Source of the DNA: Strigamia acuminata
Taxonomy: Eukaryota > Arthropoda > Chilopoda > Geophilomorpha > Linotaeniidae
NCBI GenBank assembly: GCA_949358305.1
Contig: OX442316.1
Span: 11,594,001 to 11,658,000 of the forward strand
DNA: 64,000 nt
Reading direction: 5' to 3'
Below, in pieces: positions 32,768 through 43,916 of this stretch; the first letter of the stretch is position 1, and the number at the start of each line of letters is the position of its first letter. A program made the translations under genes and the position numbers. The notes under the pieces were generated by a model. The model had not been told where the DNA came from and did no database searches. It saw nothing but the letters and a program-made list of their open reading frames with translations.

Positions 32768-33680
32768 TTACAAAACACGGTTTAAACTTTTTTCAAAACT
32801 AGAAGAATCCAAATTTTCGGCATCAACCTCGGCTTGCAAGTTCATTATTCTCGTTAAGGCGTCACTGGTGCAATGGAAGTTATGCTCGATGAAATCTGAG
32901 AAATATATAAAAACGCTTTAATTATATAGTAGACAAACATAAAATTTTTAAAATTTACTTTTTGGTTTGTTAATAGTTTCTGCAACCAAATACACTATTG
33001 CCATGTATTTGTTTACACCTCTAATGCACACATGGCACCCAGAGCCGTCTACGTCTCTTTCAAAACGTAATGTACTTTCAAAACTACTGCTAATCGGCTC
33101 TACAAAATTATCACCATAACTGAAATTCAAAAAGTTCGATAATTTATATAATTTTGTGTAAATTCATTTCATACTTGTAACAAATTGCAAGTCCCATTGT
33201 AGATTTAACTACATCCCAACATAAGTCGTATGTACCCTTGTCCAGAGGACCACTATCTCCACAAATTATGTATTCATTGTGCATATCCAGCAGTAACACT
33301 TTATCTAATCTCGAATACTAAGGATTAATAAAAATAATTAATACGTTTACGGTATATTCATTTGAAATGCTATATTATTACTTGTTTGAATGAATCCAGC
33401 AGCTTCTGCACTCCATCTATGTGATGCACAAATTTGTGCACATATTTATCGTACACTTCAAAAATTGACTCCTTAGCGATTCCCCCAATATAATAACTAA
33501 AGGAAAAGTACCAGTTAGATGTTTTATTTTTATTTTTTGTGAAACTTACTTCAATAATCGATCTCTAGAGTCCATAGCACAGAATTCCTCAAAAACAGGA
33601 TCTACGATCTCCTCTTCTGCCTTTTCCGTAGAACTAGTACAGCTGGTTTCAAATCCATAACTAGAATCATATTCATCCAT
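32768..33680 (-). CDS. unrecognised gene, 225 aa, five exons
   Basis: Exons 33550-33680, 33382-33496, 33175-33317, 32959-33119 and 32768-32895 chain in one frame and sum to 678 nt. The protein is acidic at the N terminus (MDEYDSSYGFETSCTSSTEK), has a middle region IFEVYDKYVHKFVHHIDGV and LLLDMHNEYIICGDSG, and a Cys-containing hairpin-like part GSGCHVCIRGVNKYMAIVYL. No signal peptide or transmembrane helix. The consistent phases and short introns (50-65 nt) make it a real gene. I do not recognise the family. It lies 0.77 kb downstream of syntrophin on the same strand. Confidence 0.7.
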
Positions 33681-34451
33681 GTCAAGTCTTAGAACTAAAT
33701 GAAAAGGTTGATTTATATCCCCTCTTCTTATCCCAAGTATCCCTTTAATGATAAGATGGGTAATTCCATACTTATGAATGTTGCTACCCTCAGTTTTACC
33801 ACAGTGCTGCTATTTGTAATCTAAAATTTTGTTTTGTTGTTTTAAAAATCATTATTTTAATCATACTGCTGACTAATTTCTAATTACAAAATAAAATGTA
33901 TCAATTTGAAGCACCCAATAACCCATTTTTACCCACACAAGTGATTAAAAATGACGAATTGATCAATTTATTATAAATTCCAAATGCTATCAGAGATGAA
34001 TTTACAAGTAGATTGCACATCTAATCTAATCGACTTGATTTTGTATAGGCATTGGTGTACATTAACATGTTTGTTTTGTTTTTATTGGTTAGTTTTGTGA
34101 ATTTCTCATCGTATAAATTAAAACCACTTGCTTTAAGCGTCAACAAATACACGTATTTAATCACAGTTGCTTAGAACTCAATACATATATATTTAGTTAG
34201 TTTATTTTCATCCATATTACAAGTTTACAATACAGTTGGTAGTACTATATAAAATATAGTACGATAAATACTTTATTAATATCTGTCAAACATAACATGT
34301 ACATACATGTACAGTTACAATAAAAAATTAGTTGTTCGGTATACATTAATAATATTTCATACTAAAAAATTGTCGATGAAATATCAAGACACCATAAACA
34401 TAAATGCAGTTAACACGTATATTGCACAGTCCCGATGTAAATGCACGGAAC
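33681..34451. other. intergenic DNA, syntrophin 3' flank and promoter of the 225-aa gene
   Basis: AT-rich, no ORF with family resemblance. A promoter cannot be pinpointed. Confidence 0.4.
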
Positions 34452-36611
34452 TTAAGTGGTTTGCAGAAAGCTTGGATCTACAGATACAATTTTAGCAGTG
34501 AGGAATGAATGAATGGAAAACAATAAACTTTGCAAAGAAGGAGTTTCCAATTCCTGCACAAAACATAAAAATTTAATTCAATAGAATTCAATAAAAATTA
34601 AAATAATTTCTCCTTACTTTTGTTTCCATTTCCTTGCAATCGGGTTCTTGGAAATGTAATTTTAATCTGGAATTACCATCGTCCGAGGAACCTTTTAGAT
34701 ATGAAAAGCGATACTTCCATAAATAATTCTGTAGGAATAAAATTGCATTTATTTTTAAGTCGAGAGAATATCAAGTTATACGAATTTAACCTTTTCCTCC
34801 GTATCGTAAAGGGCAAAACCCATGTTCCAATCTAAAGTAAGAGCTGCTGATCTGTCATTGACTAGTGCAGGAAACGTTTTGCTCTGATAAAACAAAGAAT
34901 CGTGTTCAGTAGTTTGAATTACCAGCCTTTCATTTATTTACTTACACCAAGTTTAGTCACGGCGGAATATGTTGCTTTTTGCCAAGCGTGTTCTAATTCT
35001 AACAGATCATTTTTATGTTCCAGTGAAAAATAACGTACGCTGCCTTCACAGGACTGTAATATGAAACAATTTGGACGATTGTCTTGACATTCAGTGTCCT
35101 TTAGCACTTTAAGCATTGTTTGATGCACTTTAAAAGTGCAATCTGGACGGAGCCAACTTTGGAAAGTAATCTTTTGTACAAGAAAAAATGTTATACGCAA
35201 TTAAAATATGACATTTTATAACTTACGGGAGGAGTGTCAAATAACAACGCATCGACTCCTTTCAGAGCTAAAAAACGAGGCCTCCAAGTACTCCAAGGAT
35301 GGCGGTCAGTAAATTTACCTTCTTCTACCCACGACATGTATGAGACTGTTTCGCCAGAAACAAATTTCTTGTTAATGGAATCAATCTGAAAATATTCGCA
35401 TTAAGTTTCGTGTTTTTATTTGTGTAATAGTTTAACACTTACGTATTGAGTATTCATTTTGTTGATATTAATTAAGATTCTATCTACCCAGTTTTTAAGA
35501 ACATCAATTTCGTCACAATAAATAATTGACATGAACATGCTATTGTGATTGCTAACTTCGAATGAGTTTGATCTAGTGAGAGTTATAAATAAAATATATA
35601 TCAAACTGCAAAAAATTGAAGTTAAAATATGTACCGTAGGTTGTCACTGCCGGTTGTATACCGAGTTAAATAAGCCATGAGAAGTGGAAATGTGATTACG
35701 TCTGTCCATTTTTTTTCTAGTTTAGAACATTTTTTCGTCTGGCTTATATTATTATCTCTATTTTGAGTATCACTTTCTTTACGACCTAAATTTATTGATG
35801 TTAATATAATACAGTTTAAAAACAACAACAAACAACTTGCCATTTTGAGTTAAAAATTGAGTTGCTGCTTGATGATGTCTTACGGTTAAAATCACATGAT
35901 TACCAGCATTTTTGAGTAATTTTACAGCATCATCGTGAGTAAACCTTTCGATATTTTTGTTGTTCACCTATAAAATACAACAAATTATATTTTTAAGTTA
36001 GAAATTTAAAAAATGTAAACTTGTACTTTATGTATCGCATCTCCTACATAAAGCTGCCGAGTTAAATCAGCTGCTTGGTCTTTATAAATGCGCGATATTA
36101 AAATGGGTAATTTGTTTTCTGCACCTCCCTGCAAAATTAAAATCAGTAATTAAAAAAAATTGAAATAATTTTTAAATATTTTTCTTGTATTTTCGGGTTT
36201 TGTACTTTAACACTGAGACCAAGACCTCCAACTTTTCTTCTAATCACTGTGACTACACGCTCCTGGAATGAATATTGAAAAAACAGCTAAATTTAATGAA
36301 AGTGTTCATTGATTTTTATTCAATTTACGTACTCTTGGGTCTATTAAAGGGATAGACTCAGAATCCGAGGATTTGGAATATAAAATTTCTTCTTTCTGCA
36401 AGACTAATTCATCGCTTTTCAAAACAGCGCGCATAGGGCGAGGTTGGCCGTTTCCATCACTAACCGATACAATTCCCTTGAGCATCACCTAAATAAAAAG
36501 CATCCACATCTTAATTAATAGGCATAGTAAATCACTAAATATCTGAATAAAAATGCATCGATCTTATGGCTGAAATGTTGCAAAACGGAATAAAACACCT
36601 ACTTCGCTCAT
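34452..36611 (-). CDS. gamma-syntrophin, 473 aa, twelve exons
   Basis: Syntrophins are PDZ/PH adaptors of the dystrophin complex at the membrane. Exons 36603-36611, 36333-36488, 36206-36262, 36027-36128, 35841-35967, 35635-35785, 35443-35572, 35227-35385, 34946-35170, 34791-34883, 34618-34728 and 34452-34553 sum to 1422 nt. Order: N-terminal split-PH half (VMLKGIVSV ... [15 protein letters not shown]), PDZ domain ([20 protein letters not shown] ... [14 protein letters not shown]), central PH-like region ([16 protein letters not shown]), and C-terminal syntrophin-unique region ([24 protein letters not shown], close to gamma isoforms). Exon 1 codes only MSE. The intron after 35841 starts with gc (gcaagt), a GC-AG intron; all phases fit. 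Gamma class is inferred from the PDZ carboxylate loop (GGLGLS) and the C terminus. Confidence 0.9.
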
Positions 36612-37851
36612 TTTTCTGATTTCATCAATTTATGGTGTTTGATTCGGGTGTTTTCTTAGCTCATATTTTTTTTGTGCTTTAAAAATAGTTTTTCGTTTTG
36701 CTGTATTTAAACGTGTTTACGTTAACGTAGCGTGCAATCCATCAAAACAACTGCGAACATTAAAAGATTCGACACTAGGCGGTAGCACAAGTCTTAGTTA
36801 AGATTCAATGTTTTCCCTTTCAACACTGAATAAATCAATAGTGATAATTTATTTTATTTTTTTAATTAACCATTCCATTTACAAAAATCAGAATTCAGCT
36901 ACAATTTCAAATATCACAATATTTAAGTACAGATTAATGGAACACATTTTTCTTTTCAAGTAATTTTCTGAGCAAATAATACTACAAATAAATACAAGCC
37001 ACTTGCACTTAATATGCTTTTTATATCTGTTGTTTTTTTGTGTTATTTCGTTCTCAATACACACAACATGTACAGTTATATGAAGACTGATGACAACGAA
37101 ATGTGACTGAACATTTTATTTAACTCGAGTGTCTATGATGTGTATATTAGACAGCAACTCTCGCTATTAAAGTATGGTCATTAACTTAGATTTAGTGACA
37201 GGGTTTGTTCGTGTTAATTCGCTATATTTTGTTGTTAAAATTCATCTCTCTTAATAGTAATTACATTGGAGTATTTGATTTAACAGTGTTTATAAGGCCA
37301 AGTCAAGGAAAAAGACCTCTGGGAAGCACATTTATAAAAATAATTTCATGTAATAATGCCTTAACAGACTAAAATTTCAATCAAAAATGAAGTGTTTAAA
37401 ATTTGATTGCAATCTTTAAGATTCAATTACGAAGCAAATAAGACAAAATAAATCAATTTAAAAGCAATTTAAACCCTTTTTTTTAACGGTGTTACTGCAG
37501 TTTTGATTAAGAGAATAGTCGACTAAAGCAAAAAAATATATTTGTGCAACTTCAAACTTCATTGAACAATTTTTTATAGGTATGGTATATCATTTGCTAT
37601 ACTTATAACTTAGTTTCTAAATTAATTACAGGTTTGGATAACTCTGCTCCTTGAGCAAAAAAGATAGTCACGAATTTTCAACTTGATTAAAAATCATTAA
37701 GGGAATGCTTCAAAGTGATAACAATATCAGAATTAAAGGAATAATTTTTCAAAATAACTAACCATTTAACATTATAACCGGGATAATATGAAAACGAGTT
37801 TTGATTTCGTTTGGCACCACGTTTCACACTATAGTTCTTTATAAACAAAGT
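36612..37851. other. intergenic DNA between syntrophin and TRAPPC9
   Basis: No gene seen. AT-rich; expected to hold the syntrophin promoter and the TRAPPC9 3' UTR. Confidence 0.45.
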
Positions 37852-40800
37852 TCACTTTTGAGCGATTGATATTTCTATTGCACGCATACATTTCCATGTG
37901 TGAGTCTGCAATGAACTGTCATGTTTCTCGTGAGCATTGGACTTTCTTCTCGACAGAGGACCACTGCTGCATTGAATGTCCACCTTGTACATACCAGGAA
38001 CAAAAAATAGAATTCCGCACGTGTATTTAAAAGTGTCTTGAATATTCACCTGAAATTAATCTATTATTAATTTAATTCTTTTATTTTTTTTATTTTTTCA
38101 TTTATACCACTGGGATATTGAAATAATCGCTGCCAATGAAGGCCATTTTATTTTCTAAACGAAAATTCAGTTGTCCATTTTGATAATCTTGATAGCAATC
38201 AACTTTTAAATTTAAATTTGAAAGTGCAGAATCTGAAAAATTATACATTAATTGATTTAAAAAATATATATATATTTATTCAATCAACTTACCTGAGTAA
38301 TTTGTAATTGCAATTGTTAAATTAATAACTTCCCCTAACACGAAGCTTAAATCACATTCTGGATTAAACACTATATCATTTAAACAAATTTCTAGAAAAA
38401 AAATAATTGAATAAATACGAAATTCTTAATTCAATATCACTAAATATTTCTTATTACCCCACATAATTGGCGACATATGAATTAAATCCAACATTTCACG
38501 CGACCAAACTAAATTTGCGATAGATGCAGTACCACTCACTTCCAAAGCCGCTTAGAAACAACATTAAGGCAAACAAATAAATAAATTAAATTGAAAACCA
38601 ACATAAAAGGATATTAATTCCCATTTCAGCTCAACTAAATCAGCCAAATGTTCCGAACAGATTCTAAACTCCTCTTCTAACGTTGTTCCGATGAAATTTG
38701 AAACGGGACACCGTTCAACAGGTACTGGAATTCTGCAAGTAATTAAAAAAAAATAAAAATACTGAAAGAAAACTAAAAACACGAGGTAATTTACCTGCAC
38801 GTTTCTCTAGCTTCAATTAATATCTTCTTATTTTCAGTATATTGCACTTCCATTTCATGCTCAGCCGGGTTAAGAATGTCTAACACGAGGTAACAATGCG
38901 TTGGTCTTTCGGCAGGTAGCACATCCCATTTTGTAATTAAAATTGAAGGCGATATTTCTACATTGATAACAACACTACTGTGCCTACAATAATCAGCAGC
39001 CATGCCCGGACCTCCAGTGTATCGGATTTTTAACATCATTTCAAAAACCTTAAAAAAACCAAAATAAAATTACCGGTAACAATTTTGTTTAAAAAATAAA
39101 TTAAACACAATTAAATCAAACCTTGGGTGTGTATGTCTTAGTCACTGGCGTAGCAGCGGAAGAAGGCAGTTGGGAATCAGCAGCTTTGCGTCTAAACGAC
39201 GAGTAATTAATGGTGGACCGTACGGATGATGTGAAACCGCTCACTGATCCCACTGAGGCCGTTCGAGCCGATTTGGTCGGAACAGTTAAATTGCTGGAAT
39301 TTGTTGATCCTAAATAAAAATTAAAAAAAAAATTAATCTTTTATAATTTAAACTTAAACAGAATCGTTGTTAATTACCTTCTTCGCTGTACGCTTTGGCC
39401 TGAGCAAGAAAATCGCCCACAGCGTGGACTCTCACCTTAAAGCTGGCCGATTGCAAAGGTTCAAGCGGCAAATTTTCTTGTAGACTTTCAACGTCTAACG
39501 TGCAAAACCGACTTTCCACAGGTTTTTCGAACTTGGATTCCAAAGTCATTTCTATTTTTTCAACATTCACTTTACTAGAATTGACTAAAGTTATAACACA
39601 TTCCTGTACAGAGCCGGCGTACATGGGCATAGTATGACTGCTGACGATCGTAGTCGTGTCGCCGAACGATGAAAAGGTGGCCGCTTTAGGTAGTGCCGTG
39701 ATTATTTGAATTTGAGGTAAGGCAGGAATTACTTCGATTGCGTAACTTTGTTTCTTTATGGACGGCAAGTCGCTTAGACGACAGTTGCTTTTGACACCAA
39801 ATACATGTGCGGAATATCCTAATATCTCCAATGTCCCCGAAGAACGAGGTGTACCAATTAAATTCACGGGATAAGGTCCAGACATGGCTGGAAGATCCAA
39901 AGAGGCTGGAAACGTCTCAAATGGAATACCGTCTGCTAGAAGTATCTGAAACAATAAAATTTTATAATAATTGAATCGAATTAAGTTTGTTGTCAATTAT
40001 TTTTACCATGTTTGATACTTTAAGCTCACAAGCAAGAGGATTGTAAATATGCAAAGCAACATCGCAAGCATCACCTTCCACCCACTTGAAATCTATTTGT
40101 TGTTATTTTAAAGAAATAAATTCAGTTAAAACATGTTTGTTTATTTAGTTTGGTCGATTTATTTAGCACCCATCATGTTGCTGTTTAAATCTTTTTCTTT
40201 CCGATGTCCAAATTGCAAAGGGGAGAAAATAAAAGGTCCCGAACAAGATTTATCCTCTTCCTTTATAGTCATGCTTAGAGGCCATAAATGAGGTGTTAAG
40301 TTGTCAGGTTTAAATAATCTGAAAAAACAAAAATTGTTGTAAATTTTTATATTTTTGTCCCCATTTGTATTTAAGAAAATTAACAAACTTGACACATGGT
40401 AAATTAGTAAGATTAACGGCGGGCAAAATGTAGCCATTATCGAGCACTAAAGGAACAGGCGCAGCTTCACATTTTGATATTAGAATTGATAGCTGGTTAC
40501 AACAGTCGCGTCGCTCATTTGGGGTAAGATGATCAAATAAGTTATGAAGTAAAAATGTCATGTGTCGCACTGATACTGCTGCATTACCCATTCGTCGCGA
40601 TATTCGAATCAAATCTTTGAGCATTTGAATTTGCAAAATAGGCCATCCTTTATCTGTAATAAAATGAAATGAACAAATGATGTCTAAAGTTGAGCAGATT
40701 CGTCATTTTTCTCACCTCTAGAATACTGTTTAGGATCCAAACTCAATCTGTAACCATCCAATGCTTGAAGCAACAAATAATAGGCCTGAAAAAAGCAAAT

Positions 40801-43321
40801 TATCACAAAAATTGAAGGAATGAAATTAAAAATCCAACACGATCTCACAATAACTTGATAAACAAAGCATTCACCCGACCCCCCGACACAAAAGTTACCT
40901 GTCGGGAGGACACCGGAGTAGAAATGGTGGGACTAGTGGTATTAGAATCGGGATGAGAAAAAGAAATTCTGCGGAAATTCCGCCATCTCCGCTGTAAACC
41001 ATTACCATTCTGAACATCACATCAACAACAAAAAAAGAGAAAAATATTGGGGCCCAAATTACCAATGCTTAAAACAAAACTAAGAATTCGCAATGCAAGA
41101 TAAAAAAAAAACAATTTTGTTCAACCTGTGTCCAATTCGGATCCAAATTTGGACTGTTAACACACTTCAATGCTGCCGTTCTTCGAAATAAAGCAGCTTT
41201 TCTGTGAAATCCAATTTGCGTATACAGTTGAGAGAGACAAATGAAACGTTGAACCTATCAAAAAATATAAACAACCTTTAAAAACAATAATTAAAGCTTC
41301 CGGACCGATTACTTTTTCTTCATCGGACTGTTGTCCTTTAACAAAAACTAAATTCTGAATGAATTCAGATGCCATTATGTATTTCTCTTGCAAAATTAAA
41401 ATTTTCGTTGCTTTAATATTTGCTTCCATTTCAATCACAGTTGCATTATGATACTAAAATTAATTAATCAATTTATAAAAATAAAAAAAAACTATATTTT
41501 CCTTATTCGTTTGCTTATATACTTTGCTGTAATGAATAATAGCTTCTCTGTATCTGTCAATAATTTCGTCATGTGATAAACAATTTTTACATTTGAATTC
41601 CAGGGGGTCCATTCCGTTGGGCAAACTATGCGAAGAAAAACTCCCTAAAACATAAACAAATAATAATTTTAGTAAAATTAATCGATCGTTCCAATTGTGG
41701 TTCACCTGGTCGCAATTTGTGAGGTGAAGTTCCTGCAGGAAATGACAAATTACGATGTAAAGACATAGATTTTCGTTGATGTCTCGGATATAAAGTAACG
41801 GCAGAAGCCGCACACAATCCTTCGTAACACCCTGTTAACAATTTCAATTTTCATTACAAATATACAATTAAAAAAAATAAATAATCAAAATACCAGCAAG
41901 CCATAACCAATCATTAACCGACTTCAAAATGTCCGCTGCAACAAAATAATAATTTATAGCCTCAACAGGAAGTCCAGCTAAAAGTGATAAGTCTCCAATG
42001 TGTTTCTTCATCCGCCCTAAACTCCGCTTCTTGTTCGCCCTAAAAAATAAAACATAAAAAATTAATTAATTAATTATTAAACTAAAATAATAGAGGCAAA
42101 ATATTATTACCTATTTTCTAAATTGAGTCCAACAAAATCCTTTTTCTCGCACGGTGCAAACAGAAACGGAACACGATCTAATTTCTCGTGCGATTTATCC
42201 AAACGTTTCGAGTCGAGCACGTAAAATAAAAACGAAATGAACTCATTCAAATCCTTTTCTAAATTCGGAAAGTCTTCCGTGTTCTCGTAAAACAAAAGCT
42301 CCGATTTTAAACTAGCAACTGTAACCAAATTGTGCTGACTCGAGCCAATCGACGACGAACTGCTCGAACTGGGTACGTGATCGCGTTTGCAGGTCGGGCT
42401 GGGTGGCAAACTAAAATTCAAACTTTCATTTTTGGCGACGCCGCTCGCCGCCACAAACGCCCGAATCGGGGAAGTCGGCAACGATATATTCCGAAAATGA
42501 CCTCGTTTTTTCAGTTCAACTTCAGGCCGAATCGGATCGCCGCTCGCCGGGTCCATCATGTTTCTGACCGCTGTGCTTAATCCGTTGTGTAAATTATCGC
42601 TTTTACTCAAACCACCTCCATCGACCTCACTCTCCAATGGCGGTGAAGAAAACACCCCAGAATCGGGGTCTAAATGGACATCCGCGGGTTCTCCGCAGCA
42701 ATTATCATTGTTATCGGGTCTAAATATTGTTTGATCGGTCGGCAATTCAGCGTTGGCGTTTGTGAAATCATCAACCGAGACGGAGGAATCCGCACTCGGC
42801 GATTCCATGTCCTGAGAATAACCCACAACGATACATCGTGAATCAATAATAGTTGAACTGTATTTTTCTTTGGCTGCCTCGTGAGCTCGACATAACGATT
42901 CCAACTCAACTTGATTGTTACATTTCCCTAAAAAAATAAAAATCTTTAATTTTCTCTCTTATTTAATTTAATCAGATTCAATTACCGATGGTTAGAAACC
43001 CCAGCACTTTTCTATGTGCTTGAAAATCGCCCCATTCGTTGTTTTCAACAGGATAAGTTCGCTTGTAGCAAACCCATATCCCTCGACTTCCACTGCCCTG
43101 AGTATTATCCTGGTGTACTCGAACATATTGCAATCGACAAATGCGTTCGTATAATTGATTGAAAGTTTTTTGCTTCAATTGATTACCTGCACAGGTGAAA
43201 TAAATAATTTTTTTTATGGAATAACTGCCAGTACTTATTGAATTTATTTACCAATCTGCTTGACAATAACAAGTAGGCATTGATGATCTTCTGCTGATTG
43301 ATTGTAATCAGGATAACTCAT
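37852..43321 (-). CDS. TRAPPC9: TRAPPC9 (NIBP; brunelleschi in Drosophila), about 1358 aa, 21 exons
   Basis: Subunit of the TRAPPII tethering complex, which activates Rab11/Rab1 in Golgi and endosome traffic. Start MSYPDYNQSAEDHQCLL matches the human N terminus. Exons: 43252-43321, 42986-43186, 42111-42927, 41894-42039, 41706-41831, 41523-41644, 41313-41453, 41126-41254, 40899-41009, 40716-40785, 40389-40653, 40170-40318, 40007-40092, 39378-39945, 39122-39309, 38795-39048, 38615-38732, 38458-38551, 38293-38391, 38108-38232 and 37852-38049; total 4077 nt. Landmarks: YPVENNEWGDFQAHRKVLGF, EKKDFVGL, ASRRMGN-equivalent ISRRMGNAAVSVRH, DFKWVEGDACDVALHIYNPL, MLKIRYTGGPGMAADYC. Exon 3 holds a Ser/Asp-rich insert of about 160 residues and exons 9 and 15 add Ser-rich segments, explaining the excess over human (1148 aa). 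The intron at 38552-38614 looks U12-type (see findings); a GT-AG alternative adds five residues. Confidence 0.93.
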
Positions 43322-43916
43322 GGTGGTGTCCAAGGGTGGGTTGCTAAGGATTACTGAGACGCTCGATCTCATTTAAGATTTGATTGTGTTTATGCAGAAA
43401 AAATTTCTGAAATAAAAATTTATATAAGTTTGCATTTGTGTTAAGTTGGTAAATTTAATTCGAGTCATTTTTCCAATGCGGGATTTAATACGAATTTAAT
43501 ATTTTAATTTGATTTTAAAAGACGTATTTATTTTAATGGGCATTTGATTGACCTTTAGACAAACTTACCAACATACTTGCGATAAACTAAAATATTGACG
43601 AACCGGATGTATTAGTTATGACTTAATACCTCCACCTTATCACCATTAACGTGATTTCTCCACGAGAACAAACATGACTTGACTTCGCCCACCATTTTTA
43701 AAAAAACAAAATTATAAAGTTTGTTCGTAGATGGCAGTAAATTTAAAAAACACAGAGCGTTGTAGCAGGTGTATTTAAAACTCCACCACCAGACGCCATC
43801 TAATGAGAACACTTTGTAAACAAATTTCTATGGTTTTGACCATCATGGACTTTCAGTGGCGTGCAACTAATCTACGTTTTTATTAACGTGTCGCCTTTAA
43901 AATACACTTGAAAAGC
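43322..43916. promoter_or_regulatory. shared divergent promoter region of TRAPPC9 (-) and TAF5L (+)
   Basis: The two start codons are 595 bp apart, head to head. No TATA box near either start is convincing. A 27-codon minus-strand frame starting at 43698 (MVGEVKSCLF) is too short to call a gene. Confidence 0.45.

Noticed and set aside
43612-43812. 66-codon minus-strand frame between TRAPPC9 and TAF5L
   Set aside because: No ATG at its start; the only internal ATG gives 27 codons. No splice partner seen.
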